Assembly: GCA_025353435.1 (NCBI GenBank)
Contig: JANXQR010000195.1
Coordinates: 1-9,903, forward strand
Origin: Acidobacteriota bacterium
GTDB taxonomy: Bacteria > Acidobacteriota > Terriglobia > Terriglobales > Acidobacteriaceae
Reading direction: 5' to 3'
Length of the DNA stretch: 9,903 bases
Part shown: one piece after another, positions 1 to 5,992 of the stretch
Layout of the letters: each line of letters opens with the position of its first letter
How positions within the stretch are numbered: position 1 is the first letter of the stretch
Notes under the pieces: model-generated
The model's input: the letters and a program-made list of their open reading frames with translations, nothing else
The model's database searches: none
Told to the model about the DNA's origin: nothing
Program-made: the position numbers and the translations under genes

Positions 1-582
1 CCACTCCAGCGCCTGCATGCCGCCCATCGACCCACCCAGCACTAGCCGCAGATGCCGCACCCCCAGCGAATCCAGCAGCTTGGCCTGCGCCCGCACATTA
101 TCGCGAATCGACACCAGCGGAAAATCTGCGCCATACGGCTCGCCCGTCTCCGGATTCACCGACCCAGGCCCCGTCGACCCATAACATGATCCCAGCAAGT
201 TGATGCAGATAACAAAGTCGTGGTCCAGTCTCAACACCGCACCCGGCGCAAATACTTCCGGCCACCACTGCCCAACCAGCGCCGACCCCGACAGCGCGTG
301 ACAAACCAACACCGCGTTGTCCCGAGCCGCATTCAGCCGCCCGTAAACCGCGTAATGCAGCGTCACTCCCGCCAGGGTCCGCCCGCACTCCAGCAACAGG
401 TGCTCGTCTAGGACAAAATCGCCTTCATATGTCGGCGTTGGATTCGGCATCCGCACAGGCACGGGATGAGACACAGACGCGGGTGCCCCCGGTCCCTCGC
501 CTCTGGGGACCGGGGATGGATCTGGACCTCCCAAAGGTCCCTCAGATCCCGCGCCCGTCGTCTCTTTGGTCATTCCTTTCAT
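1..582 (-). CDS. metX: Homoserine O-acetyltransferase, N-terminal part (cut by window edge)
   Basis: This cytoplasmic enzyme acetylates homoserine with acetyl-CoA, giving O-acetylhomoserine, the substrate of the MetY encoded just upstream. The frame is open for 194 codons to the left edge. It shows the alpha/beta-hydrolase landmarks of MetX: VCHALSGS (93-100), NLLGSCYGSTGP (128-139), and the nucleophile elbow GGSMGGMQ (183-190) with Ser185 as catalytic nucleophile. The Asp and His of the triad lie beyond the window. The start chosen is the ATG at 582, which overlaps the metY stop as ATGA and implies translational coupling; no separate ribosome binding site is visible. It adds a Gly/Pro-rich, probably disordered stretch (about residues 10-35) that is encoded by hairpin repeats. 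The alternative ATG at 450 (residue 45) would give a more usual N-terminus and leave the hairpins noncoding. Family identity is secure; the start is not. Confidence 0.93.
   Translation of the reverse strand, partial: MKGMTKETTGAGSEGPLGGPDPSPVPRGEGPGAPASVSHPVPVRMPNPTPTYEGDFVLDEHLLLECGRTLAGVTLHYAVYGRLNAARDNAVLVCHALSGSALVGQWWPEVFAPGAVLRLDHDFVICINLLGSCYGSTGPGSVNPETGEPYGADFPLVSIRDNVRAQAKLLDSLGVRHLRLVLGGSMGGMQALEW
489..540. repeat. Two adjacent perfect hairpins within or before the metX start
   Basis: The first hairpin has arms CCGGTCCC (489-496) and GGGACCGG (506-513) around a 9-nt loop. The second has arms GGACCT (524-529) and AGGTCC (535-540) around a 5-nt loop. TCCCTCAGATCCC follows at once and resembles the TCAGTCCC octamers ahead of metY. 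If metX starts at 582 these hairpins encode its Gly/Pro-rich N-terminal stretch. If it starts at 450 they are an intergenic element between metY and metX, where they could slow ribosomes or protect a processed mRNA end. The symmetry is seen directly; any role is inference. Confidence 0.6.
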
Positions 583-1913
583 TGTGCCGCATGAGCGGGT
601 GTCTTGGCCTCGCCGCTACAGGTTGTCCCGTTCGCCGCCTCAATTGCCTGGTTGAGATCCGCCAGAATATCCCTGATATCCTCGATCCCCACCGACAGCC
701 GCACCAACTCCGGCGTCACGCCCGTCCCCTTCTGCTCTTCCTCCGTGAGTTGCTGATGCGTGGTCGACGCAGGATGAATCACCAGCGACTTCGCATCCCC
801 GATATTCGCCACCAGCGAGAACAGTTCCAGCGAATCGATCAGTTTTTTGCCCGCTTCATATCCACCCTTAATTCCGAATGTCACCAGCGCGCTCTGTCCA
901 GTCGGCAGATACTTCTTCGCCCGCTCGTGATACGCGCTCGACTCCAGACCCGGATAATTCACCCACTCCACTCCAGGATGCGCTTCTAAATGCTTCGCCA
1001 CCGCCAGCGCATTGGCGGAGTGCCGCTCCATGCGCAGATGCAGCGTCTCAATTCCCTGCAAGATCAAAAATGAATTGAACGGCGAAAGCGCCGCGCCCGT
1101 GTCCCGCAGCCCCTGGATCCGGCACTTCAAAATAAACGCCAGCGGTCCGAATGCCTCCGAGTACGACAACCCGTGATAAGACGGGTCAGGATCAGTAAAC
1201 TCCTTGAAGCGGTCCGACACCCAGTTGAACTTGCCCGCATCCACAATCACGCCGCCGATGCTCGTCCCGTGTCCGCCTAGAAATTTTGTCGCCGAATTCA
1301 GCACAATATCCGCGCCCCACTCGATCGGCCGCACCAGCGCCGCTGAGGCCGAGGTGTTGTCCACAATCAGGGGCACGCCCTGCTCATGCGCAATCCCCGC
1401 CATCTTTTCAATGTCCGCAATATCCAGCTTGGGATTTCCGAGCGTCTCCGTGTACACCGCCCTGGTCTTCTTGTTGATTGCTTTCCGCAGCCCGTCAAAA
1501 TCATCGGCATCCACAAACCGCGCCGTAATCCCCAGCCGTGGCAACGTGTAATGGAACAGGTTGTAAGTCCCGCCATACAACGACGTCGTCGACACAATCT
1601 CATCGCCCGCCGACGCCAGCGTCAGAATCGCCAGCGTTTCCGCCGCCTGCCCTGACGCAGTCGCCAGACCCGCAGCGCCGCCCTCCAGCGCCGCCACCCG
1701 CTTCTCCAGCACATCGGTCGTCGGGTTCATGATCCGCGTGTAGATGTTGCCGAATTCCTTCAGCCCGAACAGCCGCCCCGCGTGATCCGCATCCTGAAAC
1801 AAATATGAAGTGGTCTGGTAAATCGGCACAGCGCGCGAGCCCGTGGCCGGGTCAGCACTCTGTCCGGCGTGGACCGCAAGGGTGGCAAGCTGCAGCTTCT
1901 TTTCTTCCGGCAT
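579..1913 (-). CDS. metY: O-acetylhomoserine sulfhydrylase (O-acetylhomoserine aminocarboxypropyltransferase)
   Basis: This cytoplasmic PLP enzyme converts O-acetylhomoserine and sulfide to homocysteine and acetate, the direct-sulfhydrylation route to methionine. The 444-residue length fits the MetY branch of the Cys/Met-metabolism PLP family; cystathionine synthases and lyases are nearer 380-400. Visible landmarks are YTR (58-60) for phosphate binding, ASGQAA (86-91), the cofactor-stacking Tyr113 in SLYGG, Asp185 in VDNT, and the Schiff-base Lys210 in SATKFLGGHG. The long insert after the lysine (about 225-260) is also typical of MetY. The ATG at 1913 is supported by AAGGAG at 1926-1921, 7 nt upstream. 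metX follows with a 4-nt ATGA overlap, so the two are one operon. A structured leader of about 280 nt precedes the gene and suggests control by attenuation (separate entries). A cystathionine gamma-synthase-like activity is the main alternative, less likely given length and the metX neighbour. Confidence 0.96.
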   Translation of the reverse strand: MPEEKKLQLATLAVHAGQSADPATGSRAVPIYQTTSYLFQDADHAGRLFGLKEFGNIYTRIMNPTTDVLEKRVAALEGGAAGLATASGQAAETLAILTLASAGDEIVSTTSLYGGTYNLFHYTLPRLGITARFVDADDFDGLRKAINKKTRAVYTETLGNPKLDIADIEKMAGIAHEQGVPLIVDNTSASAALVRPIEWGADIVLNSATKFLGGHGTSIGGVIVDAGKFNWVSDRFKEFTDPDPSYHGLSYSEAFGPLAFILKCRIQGLRDTGAALSPFNSFLILQGIETLHLRMERHSANALAVAKHLEAHPGVEWVNYPGLESSAYHERAKKYLPTGQSALVTFGIKGGYEAGKKLIDSLELFSLVANIGDAKSLVIHPASTTHQQLTEEEQKGTGVTPELVRLSVGIEDIRDILADLNQAIEAANGTTCSGEAKTPAHAAQ

Positions 1914-1961
1914 CTTTCTGCTCCTTCAATCTGTCTGATTTGTTTCTGTGCTTCTGTCCTG

Positions 1962-2040
1962 AGTCCCTTAGTCCCCTCAGTCCCTCAGTCCCTCAGTCCC
2001 TAAGTCCCAAAGTCCCTCAGTCCCTCAGTCCCTCAGTCCC
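1962..2040 (-). repeat. Ten-copy octamer array in the metY 5' UTR, potential G-quadruplex
   Basis: On the transcribed (minus) strand this is ten GGGACT cores spaced 8 nt apart, with one 9-nt step, mostly as GGGACTGA with a few variants such as GGGACTTT and GGGACTTA. It lies between the leader terminator and the metY ribosome binding site, so it would be in the metY mRNA. Consecutive GGG tracts with 5-nt spacers satisfy the usual pattern for a three-layer G-quadruplex, with several alternative sets of four tracts. The copy number is likely to vary by slippage. Effects on metY translation or on RNA polymerase are inference. Confidence 0.85.
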
Positions 2041-2077
2041 AAAAAGGCAAAGCCCGAATCCTCTCGGGATCCGGGCC
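2041..2077 (-). terminator. Intrinsic terminator in the metY leader (attenuator candidate)
   Basis: On the minus strand the arms GCCCGGATCC (2076-2067) and GGATTCGGGC (2061-2052) pair over 10 bp with one G-U, closing a CGAGA loop. A G-U pair may extend the stem at 2077/2051. TTTGCCTTTTT follows, a U-rich tail interrupted by GCC. On the plus strand the stem is not followed by T residues, so it is oriented toward metY. It lies about 130 nt before the metY start and 23 nt after the leader-peptide stop, where an attenuator would sit. The 5' arm can alternatively pair with GGGTCCG at 2134-2128 (7 bp including one G-U), a possible antiterminator. Confidence 0.7.
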
Positions 2078-2099
2078 GTTCGCTTCCGATTCGTCTGCG

Positions 2100-2195
2100 T
2101 TATCGCATTCGCGTCTCGAGAGCCGCACGGACCCGTCCCACCCCGTACATACACATGAGCATGGCCTCGGTTCCGTTTTGACGCGCACTCCGCAT
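2100..2195 (-). CDS. Candidate Met/Cys-rich leader peptide of the metY-metX operon
   Basis: A 31-codon frame from ATG at 2195 to TAA at 2102-2100 sits between the metY promoter and the leader terminator. Residues 11-18 read AMLMCMYG: three Met codons and one Cys within five codons, plus Met1 and Met30. The ATG is 7 nt beyond the end of the predicted -10 box, so the transcript would start at or within a few bases of it. There is no ribosome binding site, so translation would be leaderless. By analogy with classical amino-acid attenuators, ribosomes stalled at codons 12-16 for lack of Met or Cys would leave GGGTCCG (2134-2128) free to block the terminator. This is seen only as an ORF with suggestive composition. 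The same bases in another frame read PCSCVC, so the skew could be chance. Confidence 0.45.
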   Translation of the reverse strand: MRSARQNGTEAMLMCMYGVGRVRAALETRMR

Positions 2196-2202
2196 GGCTT
2201 GC

Positions 2203-2232
2203 AGTATCCTAGCCCGCAACCTGCCATGTCAA
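2203..2232 (-). promoter_or_regulatory. Sigma70-type promoter of the metY-metX operon
   Basis: A perfect -35 box TTGACA (2232-2227) is followed after 18 nt by GATACT (2208-2203), which matches 4 of 6 bases of TATAAT. An overlapping -10 reading, TAGGAT (2211-2206), gives a 15-nt spacer. The predicted +1 falls at about 2199-2195, making a metY leader of about 280 nt. No operator was recognised. Confidence 0.6.
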
Positions 2233-2417
2233 CTTCATTTGTAGCTGCACGTTCCATTTTTTCAGCTGGAGTCTGCCGCCCTCTCCCAAATGATTTTTCG
2301 AAGCAAGCATGTAGGAATGTCCGAAATTGCCTCAACGCAACGTCACCCATCTAAAGTCTTCGTAAACTTTTCCTTACTACTCCACAGCAATCGATCGGTG
2401 GTCTCTTCCCCGGTCCC
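2233..2417. other. Intergenic region between divergent metY leader and first small ORF
   Basis: This stretch separates the leftward metY promoter from the rightward small gene. The only promoter-like pair seen for the rightward gene is TTGCCT (2327-2332) and TCTAAA (2350-2355) with a 17-nt spacer, 4 of 6 matches each. That is weak and offered only as a candidate. No convincing ORF, tRNA or riboswitch fold was found. Confidence 0.35.
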
Positions 2418-2753
2418 ATGAAGTCAAAAATCCCATCAAGCGCAAGTCTGCGGACCCACACTCTCTTGGAGACCGAATCAATGACACCGAAAGACGTGTT
2501 GAAGGAGCTATTCGATCTGCTTGAGGAATACGCACCGATCTGGTACACCGAAGAGCACCGCATGCGAGCCGAAGCTGTTCTCAATGATGCAGTCGAAGCC
2601 CACTTGCGGCTAGGCACTCGCCAGGAAGATGCCGCTGCTGCCGCCGCCCCTTCGCCCAAGACGAAACTGTGTAGACCTACATCACGGCCCGTTCTCGCCG
2701 CCGTCACTGCGCGCAAACCCGTAAAACCTGTCGGTGGTCCCTCCGCGCATTAA
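2418..2753 (+). CDS. Small protein with WYTEE core, copy 1 (unknown function)
   Basis: I do not recognise a named domain. The 111-residue product has a core at about 27-55: VLKELFDLLEEYAP, one variable residue, then WYTEE (42-46) and an Arg/Ala/Leu helix. It is followed by a low-complexity Ala/Lys/Pro-rich tail (about 70-111). No signal peptide or membrane segment is visible, so a cytoplasmic protein is likely. The core looks like two short amphipathic helices joined by a Pro-Trp-Tyr turn. The same core occurs in the next two plus-strand genes, which supports all three being real. The ATG at 2418 lacks a clear ribosome binding site but places the core Phe at residue 32, close to residue 34 in copies 2 and 3. 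ATG 2481 (residue 22) has GGAG 9 nt upstream and is the alternative. Confidence 0.65.
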   Translation: MKSKIPSSASLRTHTLLETESMTPKDVLKELFDLLEEYAPIWYTEEHRMRAEAVLNDAVEAHLRLGTRQEDAAAAAAPSPKTKLCRPTSRPVLAAVTARKPVKPVGGPSAH

Positions 2754-3039
2754 CTCAACTGTCGATACGCATAAATCACAAATCGCCGCGTCGCACATCA
2801 GACCGTTCCACGCATTCCAAGTTGGAGCATATATTCACAGGTTGACCATCTTGATTCCGGATACTCAACAAGTGTTAGGCGAAGTTTTCAATTTGTGTCG
2901 AGTTTTCCTCAGCCTCTCTGATAGATTTCCCCCAGTCAGCCGATACCTAAGTTACTAGCGCCCGATCACACGAGCACATAGGATGACTACGGGTCAACTC
3001 AATCTCTATCTAAATCGGGTCCTTAAACCGGAGGAAGTC
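2754..3039. other. Spacer between small-gene copies 1 and 2
   Basis: No convincing independent gene is seen. A 74-codon frame over 2734-2958 contains VLGEVFNL at 2872-2895. Its hydrophobic and acidic pattern matches VLKDVFEL of copy 2, but the WYTEE part is absent, so it may be a decayed copy or chance. CTAAGTTACTAG at 2947-2958 resembles CTTAGGCACTAG at 3380-3391 ahead of copy 3 (9 of 12 identical). The frame of copy 2 is open from an ATG at 2983, which is an alternative start. Confidence 0.3.
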
Positions 3040-3225
3040 TTGAACCTCGAACACGCCGCAACCAAACTCGCTCGCAACAGTTTCAAGTTGACCGACGCTT
3101 CCCGTTCCACCAACCCCAAGGTGGTCCTGAAAGATGTTTTCGAACTCCTCGAAGAGTACGGCCCCATGTGGTACACCGAAGAATTGCATAATCGCATGAA
3201 AACTGCGCTAGCCAGCTACAACTAG
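3040..3225 (+). CDS. Small protein with WYTEE core, copy 2 (unknown function)
   Basis: The function is not recognised. From the TTG at 3040 it has 61 residues with core VLKDVFELLEEYGP (29-42) and WYTEE (44-48), ending four residues after the terminal ALASYN begins, so it is essentially the core plus an N-terminal arm. TTG 3040 is preferred because GGAGGA lies 4 nt upstream, and because it puts the core Phe at residue 34, exactly as in copy 3 from its own TTG. The alternative ATG at 2983 gives 80 residues but has only AGG directly abutting the start. The 14 bases TGGTACACCGAAGA encoding WYTEE (partial last codon) are identical in all three genes, although the flanks have diverged. A strong hairpin follows the stop codon. 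Confidence 0.65.
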   Translation: MNLEHAATKLARNSFKLTDASRSTNPKVVLKDVFELLEEYGPMWYTEELHNRMKTALASYN

Positions 3226-3315
3226 GCTAGGCGCCAGCTTCCCCGCTTTCCCCTCCCCCAACCCCGCTCGCCGCTTCGGGATTCCCTCCATCCCGAAGCG
3301 GTTTCGAGCCTAGCC
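3225..3315 (+). terminator. Hairpin after copy 2, likely transcription terminator
   Basis: The inner stem is perfect over 12 bp: CCGCTTCGGGAT (3271-3282) and ATCCCGAAGCGG (3290-3301), loop TCCCTCC, followed by TTTCG. A 7-bp outer pair, GGCTAGG (3225-3231) with CCTAGCC (3309-3315), begins at the last base of the stop codon and frames the whole structure. The T run is short, so termination may be partial. It separates copies 2 and 3 into different transcription units. Confidence 0.6.
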
Positions 3316-3598
3316 CCCAAACCTCCACCATCTCCCCTCCCATCCCAGCCACATCCATCCGTCTGCCCTTTTTTCAGTACTTAGGCACTAGGACTAAAGT
3401 GCGCAACAAATGGTTACTCACTTGGATACTTGTCCAGATTTAGGACACTTAAGCTGATAGATTGCATCTGACAGGCAGGTGCAAGTTATTGAGGAGTCAA
3501 CCGGAACGTGTGCGGCCCCGCCTCGAGCCACGCAACGAAATTTCTTCCAATTTGCGTCCAAACATTTGAATTTTGCATCCAGTTCTGTGGGAGGATCT
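3316..3598. other. Region upstream of small-gene copy 3
   Basis: The left part (about 3316-3370) is pyrimidine-rich and featureless. ACTTAG (3379-3384) and CTAAAGT (3394-3400) form a nearly symmetric element around an ACTAG core. TGTCC (3431-3435) and GGACA (3443-3447) form a 5-bp inverted repeat. Either could be an operator, but no regulator is identified. The copy-3 frame is open back to GTG 3479, so 3479-3598 may be coding if that start is used. Confidence 0.3.
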
Positions 3599-3805
3599 TT
3601 GAAGCGCAAACGTGCCACCGCGGAAGTCCTTAGCGAAAGCCCTATTCTGGCTTCGCAGCGGTCTGCCCCTGCCCCCTTGATCGTCCTGCAGGAAATGTTT
3701 GACCTGCTCGAAGACTACGCGCCCTTTTGGTACACCGAAGAGCTGCGCGATCGCGCCATTTCCGCCCTATCCGGCATGCAGCCGAAGCGTCTGAACCTGA
3801 AGTAG
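3599..3805 (+). CDS. Small protein with WYTEE core, copy 3 (unknown function)
   Basis: The function is not recognised. From the TTG at 3599 it has 68 residues, with a basic N-terminus (KRKR at 2-5), core VLQEMFDLLEDYAP (29-42), WYTEE (44-48), and a short basic tail ending LNLK. No signal peptide or membrane helix is seen. TTG 3599 is preserved by GGAGGA 3 nt upstream and by the same core position (Phe34) as copy 2. The longer reading from GTG 3479 (108 residues) lacks a good ribosome binding site, and its extra 40 residues resemble nothing in the other copies. It converges on the membrane-protein gene that ends at 3866, with 60 nt between and no clear terminator. Confidence 0.62.
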   Translation: MKRKRATAEVLSESPILASQRSAPAPLIVLQEMFDLLEDYAPFWYTEELRDRAISALSGMQPKRLNLK

Positions 3806-3865
3806 ACCCGCATCCGGCCTCACTCCTCGCAATCCCATCACTCGCGGTCCATGGCGGAGCTTCCT

Positions 3866-5992
3866 TCACCGCGGCATCAACTGAAACTGCCGAATCGCGA
3901 TGCGCGGTCCCACCTTCGCATGCCCCGAATCCGGAATCAGCCTGACCGTAATCTCATTGAATGTCCGAATTCGTGCGCCCGACGGTACCGCAAATCGCAG
4001 TGTTTCAATCAACGGTGCCGTCTTCGTCCCAAAATGTTCCGGCTCGGTTGATGCCAATGGCTGCTCGCCTAAGGTCACACCCGGCGCGCCCGGTAAATTC
4101 GAGTTAGTCAGCACTACTCCCATCGCAATCGTTCCCGGCCGATTGTCACGATTCATCACCTCAACCTGAACCTCGCGGCATCGCGCCACCCGGATCTGCG
4201 CTCCAAGGTTTTGGTGCGCCTCCATCACCAGGGGCAGGCGGTTATTCGATGCAATCTCCACCGCCAGCGGCGTTCCTCGCGCTTGGTGCGCTTGCGGTCC
4301 AGGGCGATCTTCAGGCGGTTGCAAATACCAGTACGGCCCATCAAAGCGCACCACCAGCGGCCGCTTCGTTCCCGGCGCCAGCAGGTTGCTCGGCTCCGGC
4401 AGCGGCGGCACAATCTGCTTCCTCTCCGGATACGGCCACAGAATCACGCTCACGTACCCGCCGCCTCTCTCGCTGTTTGCCTTGGCGGCATTCGCCGCCG
4501 CCTGCTCTGCAAGTAACGCATTCATGGCCTGTATTTTGTCGCGACGTGCTACTCCATCCAGCAGCGCCCAGGCCGTCACCAGCACCGCGGCCATCGCCAC
4601 TGCCGCAAGCCTCATCGCCGCGCGCCTCTCCAGGCTTCTACTTTCTTGAACGGCATCCGGTGCGTGCGTTCGCTTCCACGCAAACACAAATGCACTCGCC
4701 GCCAGCAGCGCCCCCGCCGTCATATTTGACCGGTCGATCAGTGCCCATCCACCTGCATAAAAGCAAAGCGCAATCAGATATCCATACGCCTCGCCTGGCG
4801 CACGATACAGCGACTCGGCGAAGATCTCCCGCTCCTCCGATTGCCGCCCCGCGTCGGTCACAACCGACCCAACAAACAATGTCGCGGTACCTCTCCGCAA
4901 CCCCACCGCCAGCGCCCACCCGCCAACCATCGCCACCGGCCCCGCTGCCGGCGAAACCTGTTCGCAGAGAATCACAACTGCGGGCACCCACACCCATCCG
5001 CTCGCGCAGGCTAGCGCAAACGCCCGGAACGGCAGCGGCGGTTTCTCGCGGAACGGACTCGACGGGTTGTTCCAATAGATCCACGCGCCCATAATCCCCG
5101 TCAGGGCGCCAAGCACGACGTAAGCCGCCGCGCGCCCTACCAGGGCCCGCAGCGTGGGCATCTGCGCCTCCGGCAATTGGCACAGCAGGAACCCCGCGAT
5201 CAGCGCGTTCAATAGTCCCGCGCTCACTACGAATCCAAAGAATCGCTTCAATGTGAAGGGATCGAACGCGGCCGCAATCTGCCGCGCGCTCGGTAAGGCA
5301 AACTCCGCCTCACTGCCAAACTCAACCGGCTCGCGATGCGCGGCCACCAGCCGCGGCGTCGCTCTCCACATCGCGCACACCATGGTCAGCAGATAGGGGA
5401 TGCGCAAGGCCATCGCCCACATGCGCATATCCACAATCTCACCCAGCGGCGTCAGCGTGCGCCGGTCCATCATCGGCCCCGGAAAGTCGAACAGGTTCAT
5501 CATCACGAACGTCGCAAAATAGATGGGCAGAAACAGCATGCAGGCCAACGCGCAGGCCCGCACAACCTTTCGCAACCGCAGCCGTTCCCGCGACTGCGTA
5601 AACCCGGCAAAGTACACTACGATTCCCGCCCACATGAAAGCCAAATGCAGCAGCAGCCACACCCCCAACGTCGAGCCCGTCGAAAACGGCGCGTCCATCT
5701 TCCACATCGGTCCGAAAACACGTGCGTTCAGCTCGATACGATCCACGACCGCTGTCCACGCCGGAGCCATCATCGACCACAACAGCGCAAACACCAGCAA
5801 CGCCCGCCGCTGCGCAAAGTGCCTGCCCCACGCCACTGCAAACGCCGCCAGCGCCTGCCGCCAGTACCAGCCATCGGAGCGCCCAGCACGAAAGTCTTCG
5901 AGCAGATCGCCGGCCAGCGCCTCGTCGCGATCGGCGGGCGTCAGATGCTCCAGCACCCACGTCGCCGCCGCGGGAGGCTCAAGGCGCTTCAT
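3866..5992 (-). CDS. Large polytopic membrane protein paired with PadR (acidobacterial family)
   Basis: The 708-residue protein starts with a short cytoplasmic region containing LTPADRDEALAGDLLEDFR (17-35). This resembles the prefix segment seen at the N-termini of acidobacterial permeases that sit beside PadR genes. About eleven hydrophobic segments follow (roughly 64-85, 107-131, 143-168, 190-210, 251-271, 284-308, 322-344, 350-366, 400-420, 422-438 and 459-481). The last 200 residues are soluble and probably extracytoplasmic and beta-rich, with FDGPYWYL (550-557) and MEAHQNLG (590-597). No ATP-binding motif or ABC-permease signature is visible. The ATG at 5992 is chosen because it shares ATGA with the padR stop and has GGAGG (6003-5999) 6 nt upstream. 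An ATG at 6031 would add 13 residues overlapping padR. I infer that PadR controls its level; substrate and activity are unknown. Confidence 0.88.
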   Translation of the reverse strand: MKRLEPPAAATWVLEHLTPADRDEALAGDLLEDFRAGRSDGWYWRQALAAFAVAWGRHFAQRRALLVFALLWSMMAPAWTAVVDRIELNARVFGPMWKMDAPFSTGSTLGVWLLLHLAFMWAGIVVYFAGFTQSRERLRLRKVVRACALACMLFLPIYFATFVMMNLFDFPGPMMDRRTLTPLGEIVDMRMWAMALRIPYLLTMVCAMWRATPRLVAAHREPVEFGSEAEFALPSARQIAAAFDPFTLKRFFGFVVSAGLLNALIAGFLLCQLPEAQMPTLRALVGRAAAYVVLGALTGIMGAWIYWNNPSSPFREKPPLPFRAFALACASGWVWVPAVVILCEQVSPAAGPVAMVGGWALAVGLRRGTATLFVGSVVTDAGRQSEEREIFAESLYRAPGEAYGYLIALCFYAGGWALIDRSNMTAGALLAASAFVFAWKRTHAPDAVQESRSLERRAAMRLAAVAMAAVLVTAWALLDGVARRDKIQAMNALLAEQAAANAAKANSERGGGYVSVILWPYPERKQIVPPLPEPSNLLAPGTKRPLVVRFDGPYWYLQPPEDRPGPQAHQARGTPLAVEIASNNRLPLVMEAHQNLGAQIRVARCREVQVEVMNRDNRPGTIAMGVVLTNSNLPGAPGVTLGEQPLASTEPEHFGTKTAPLIETLRFAVPSGARIRTFNEITVRLIPDSGHAKVGPRIAIRQFQLMPR

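Noticed and set aside
429..989. 186-codon plus-strand ORF
   Set aside because: Antisense to metX and metY, both confidently identified.
1962..2040. CRISPR array
   Set aside because: The units are 8 nt with no spacers, a simple tandem repeat.
2041..2232. SAM, SAH or cobalamin riboswitch upstream of metY
   Set aside because: The position and the terminator fit a riboswitch, but I find none of the conserved core motifs of SAM-I, SAM-II, SAH or cobalamin aptamers. A covariance-model scan would settle this.
2033..2350. 105-codon minus-strand ORF containing PCSCVC
   Set aside because: It starts upstream of the predicted metY promoter and reads through the terminator hairpin and T tract, with unlikely composition. 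The Cys run is the second frame of the same bases that give ML-M-C-M.
2351..2716. 121-codon minus-strand ORF
   Set aside because: Antisense to small-gene copy 1, whose core is conserved in two neighbours.
4249..5094. 281-codon plus-strand ORF
   Set aside because: Pro/Ser/Ala-rich antisense shadow of the membrane-protein gene; GC-rich DNA leaves long open frames opposite real genes.
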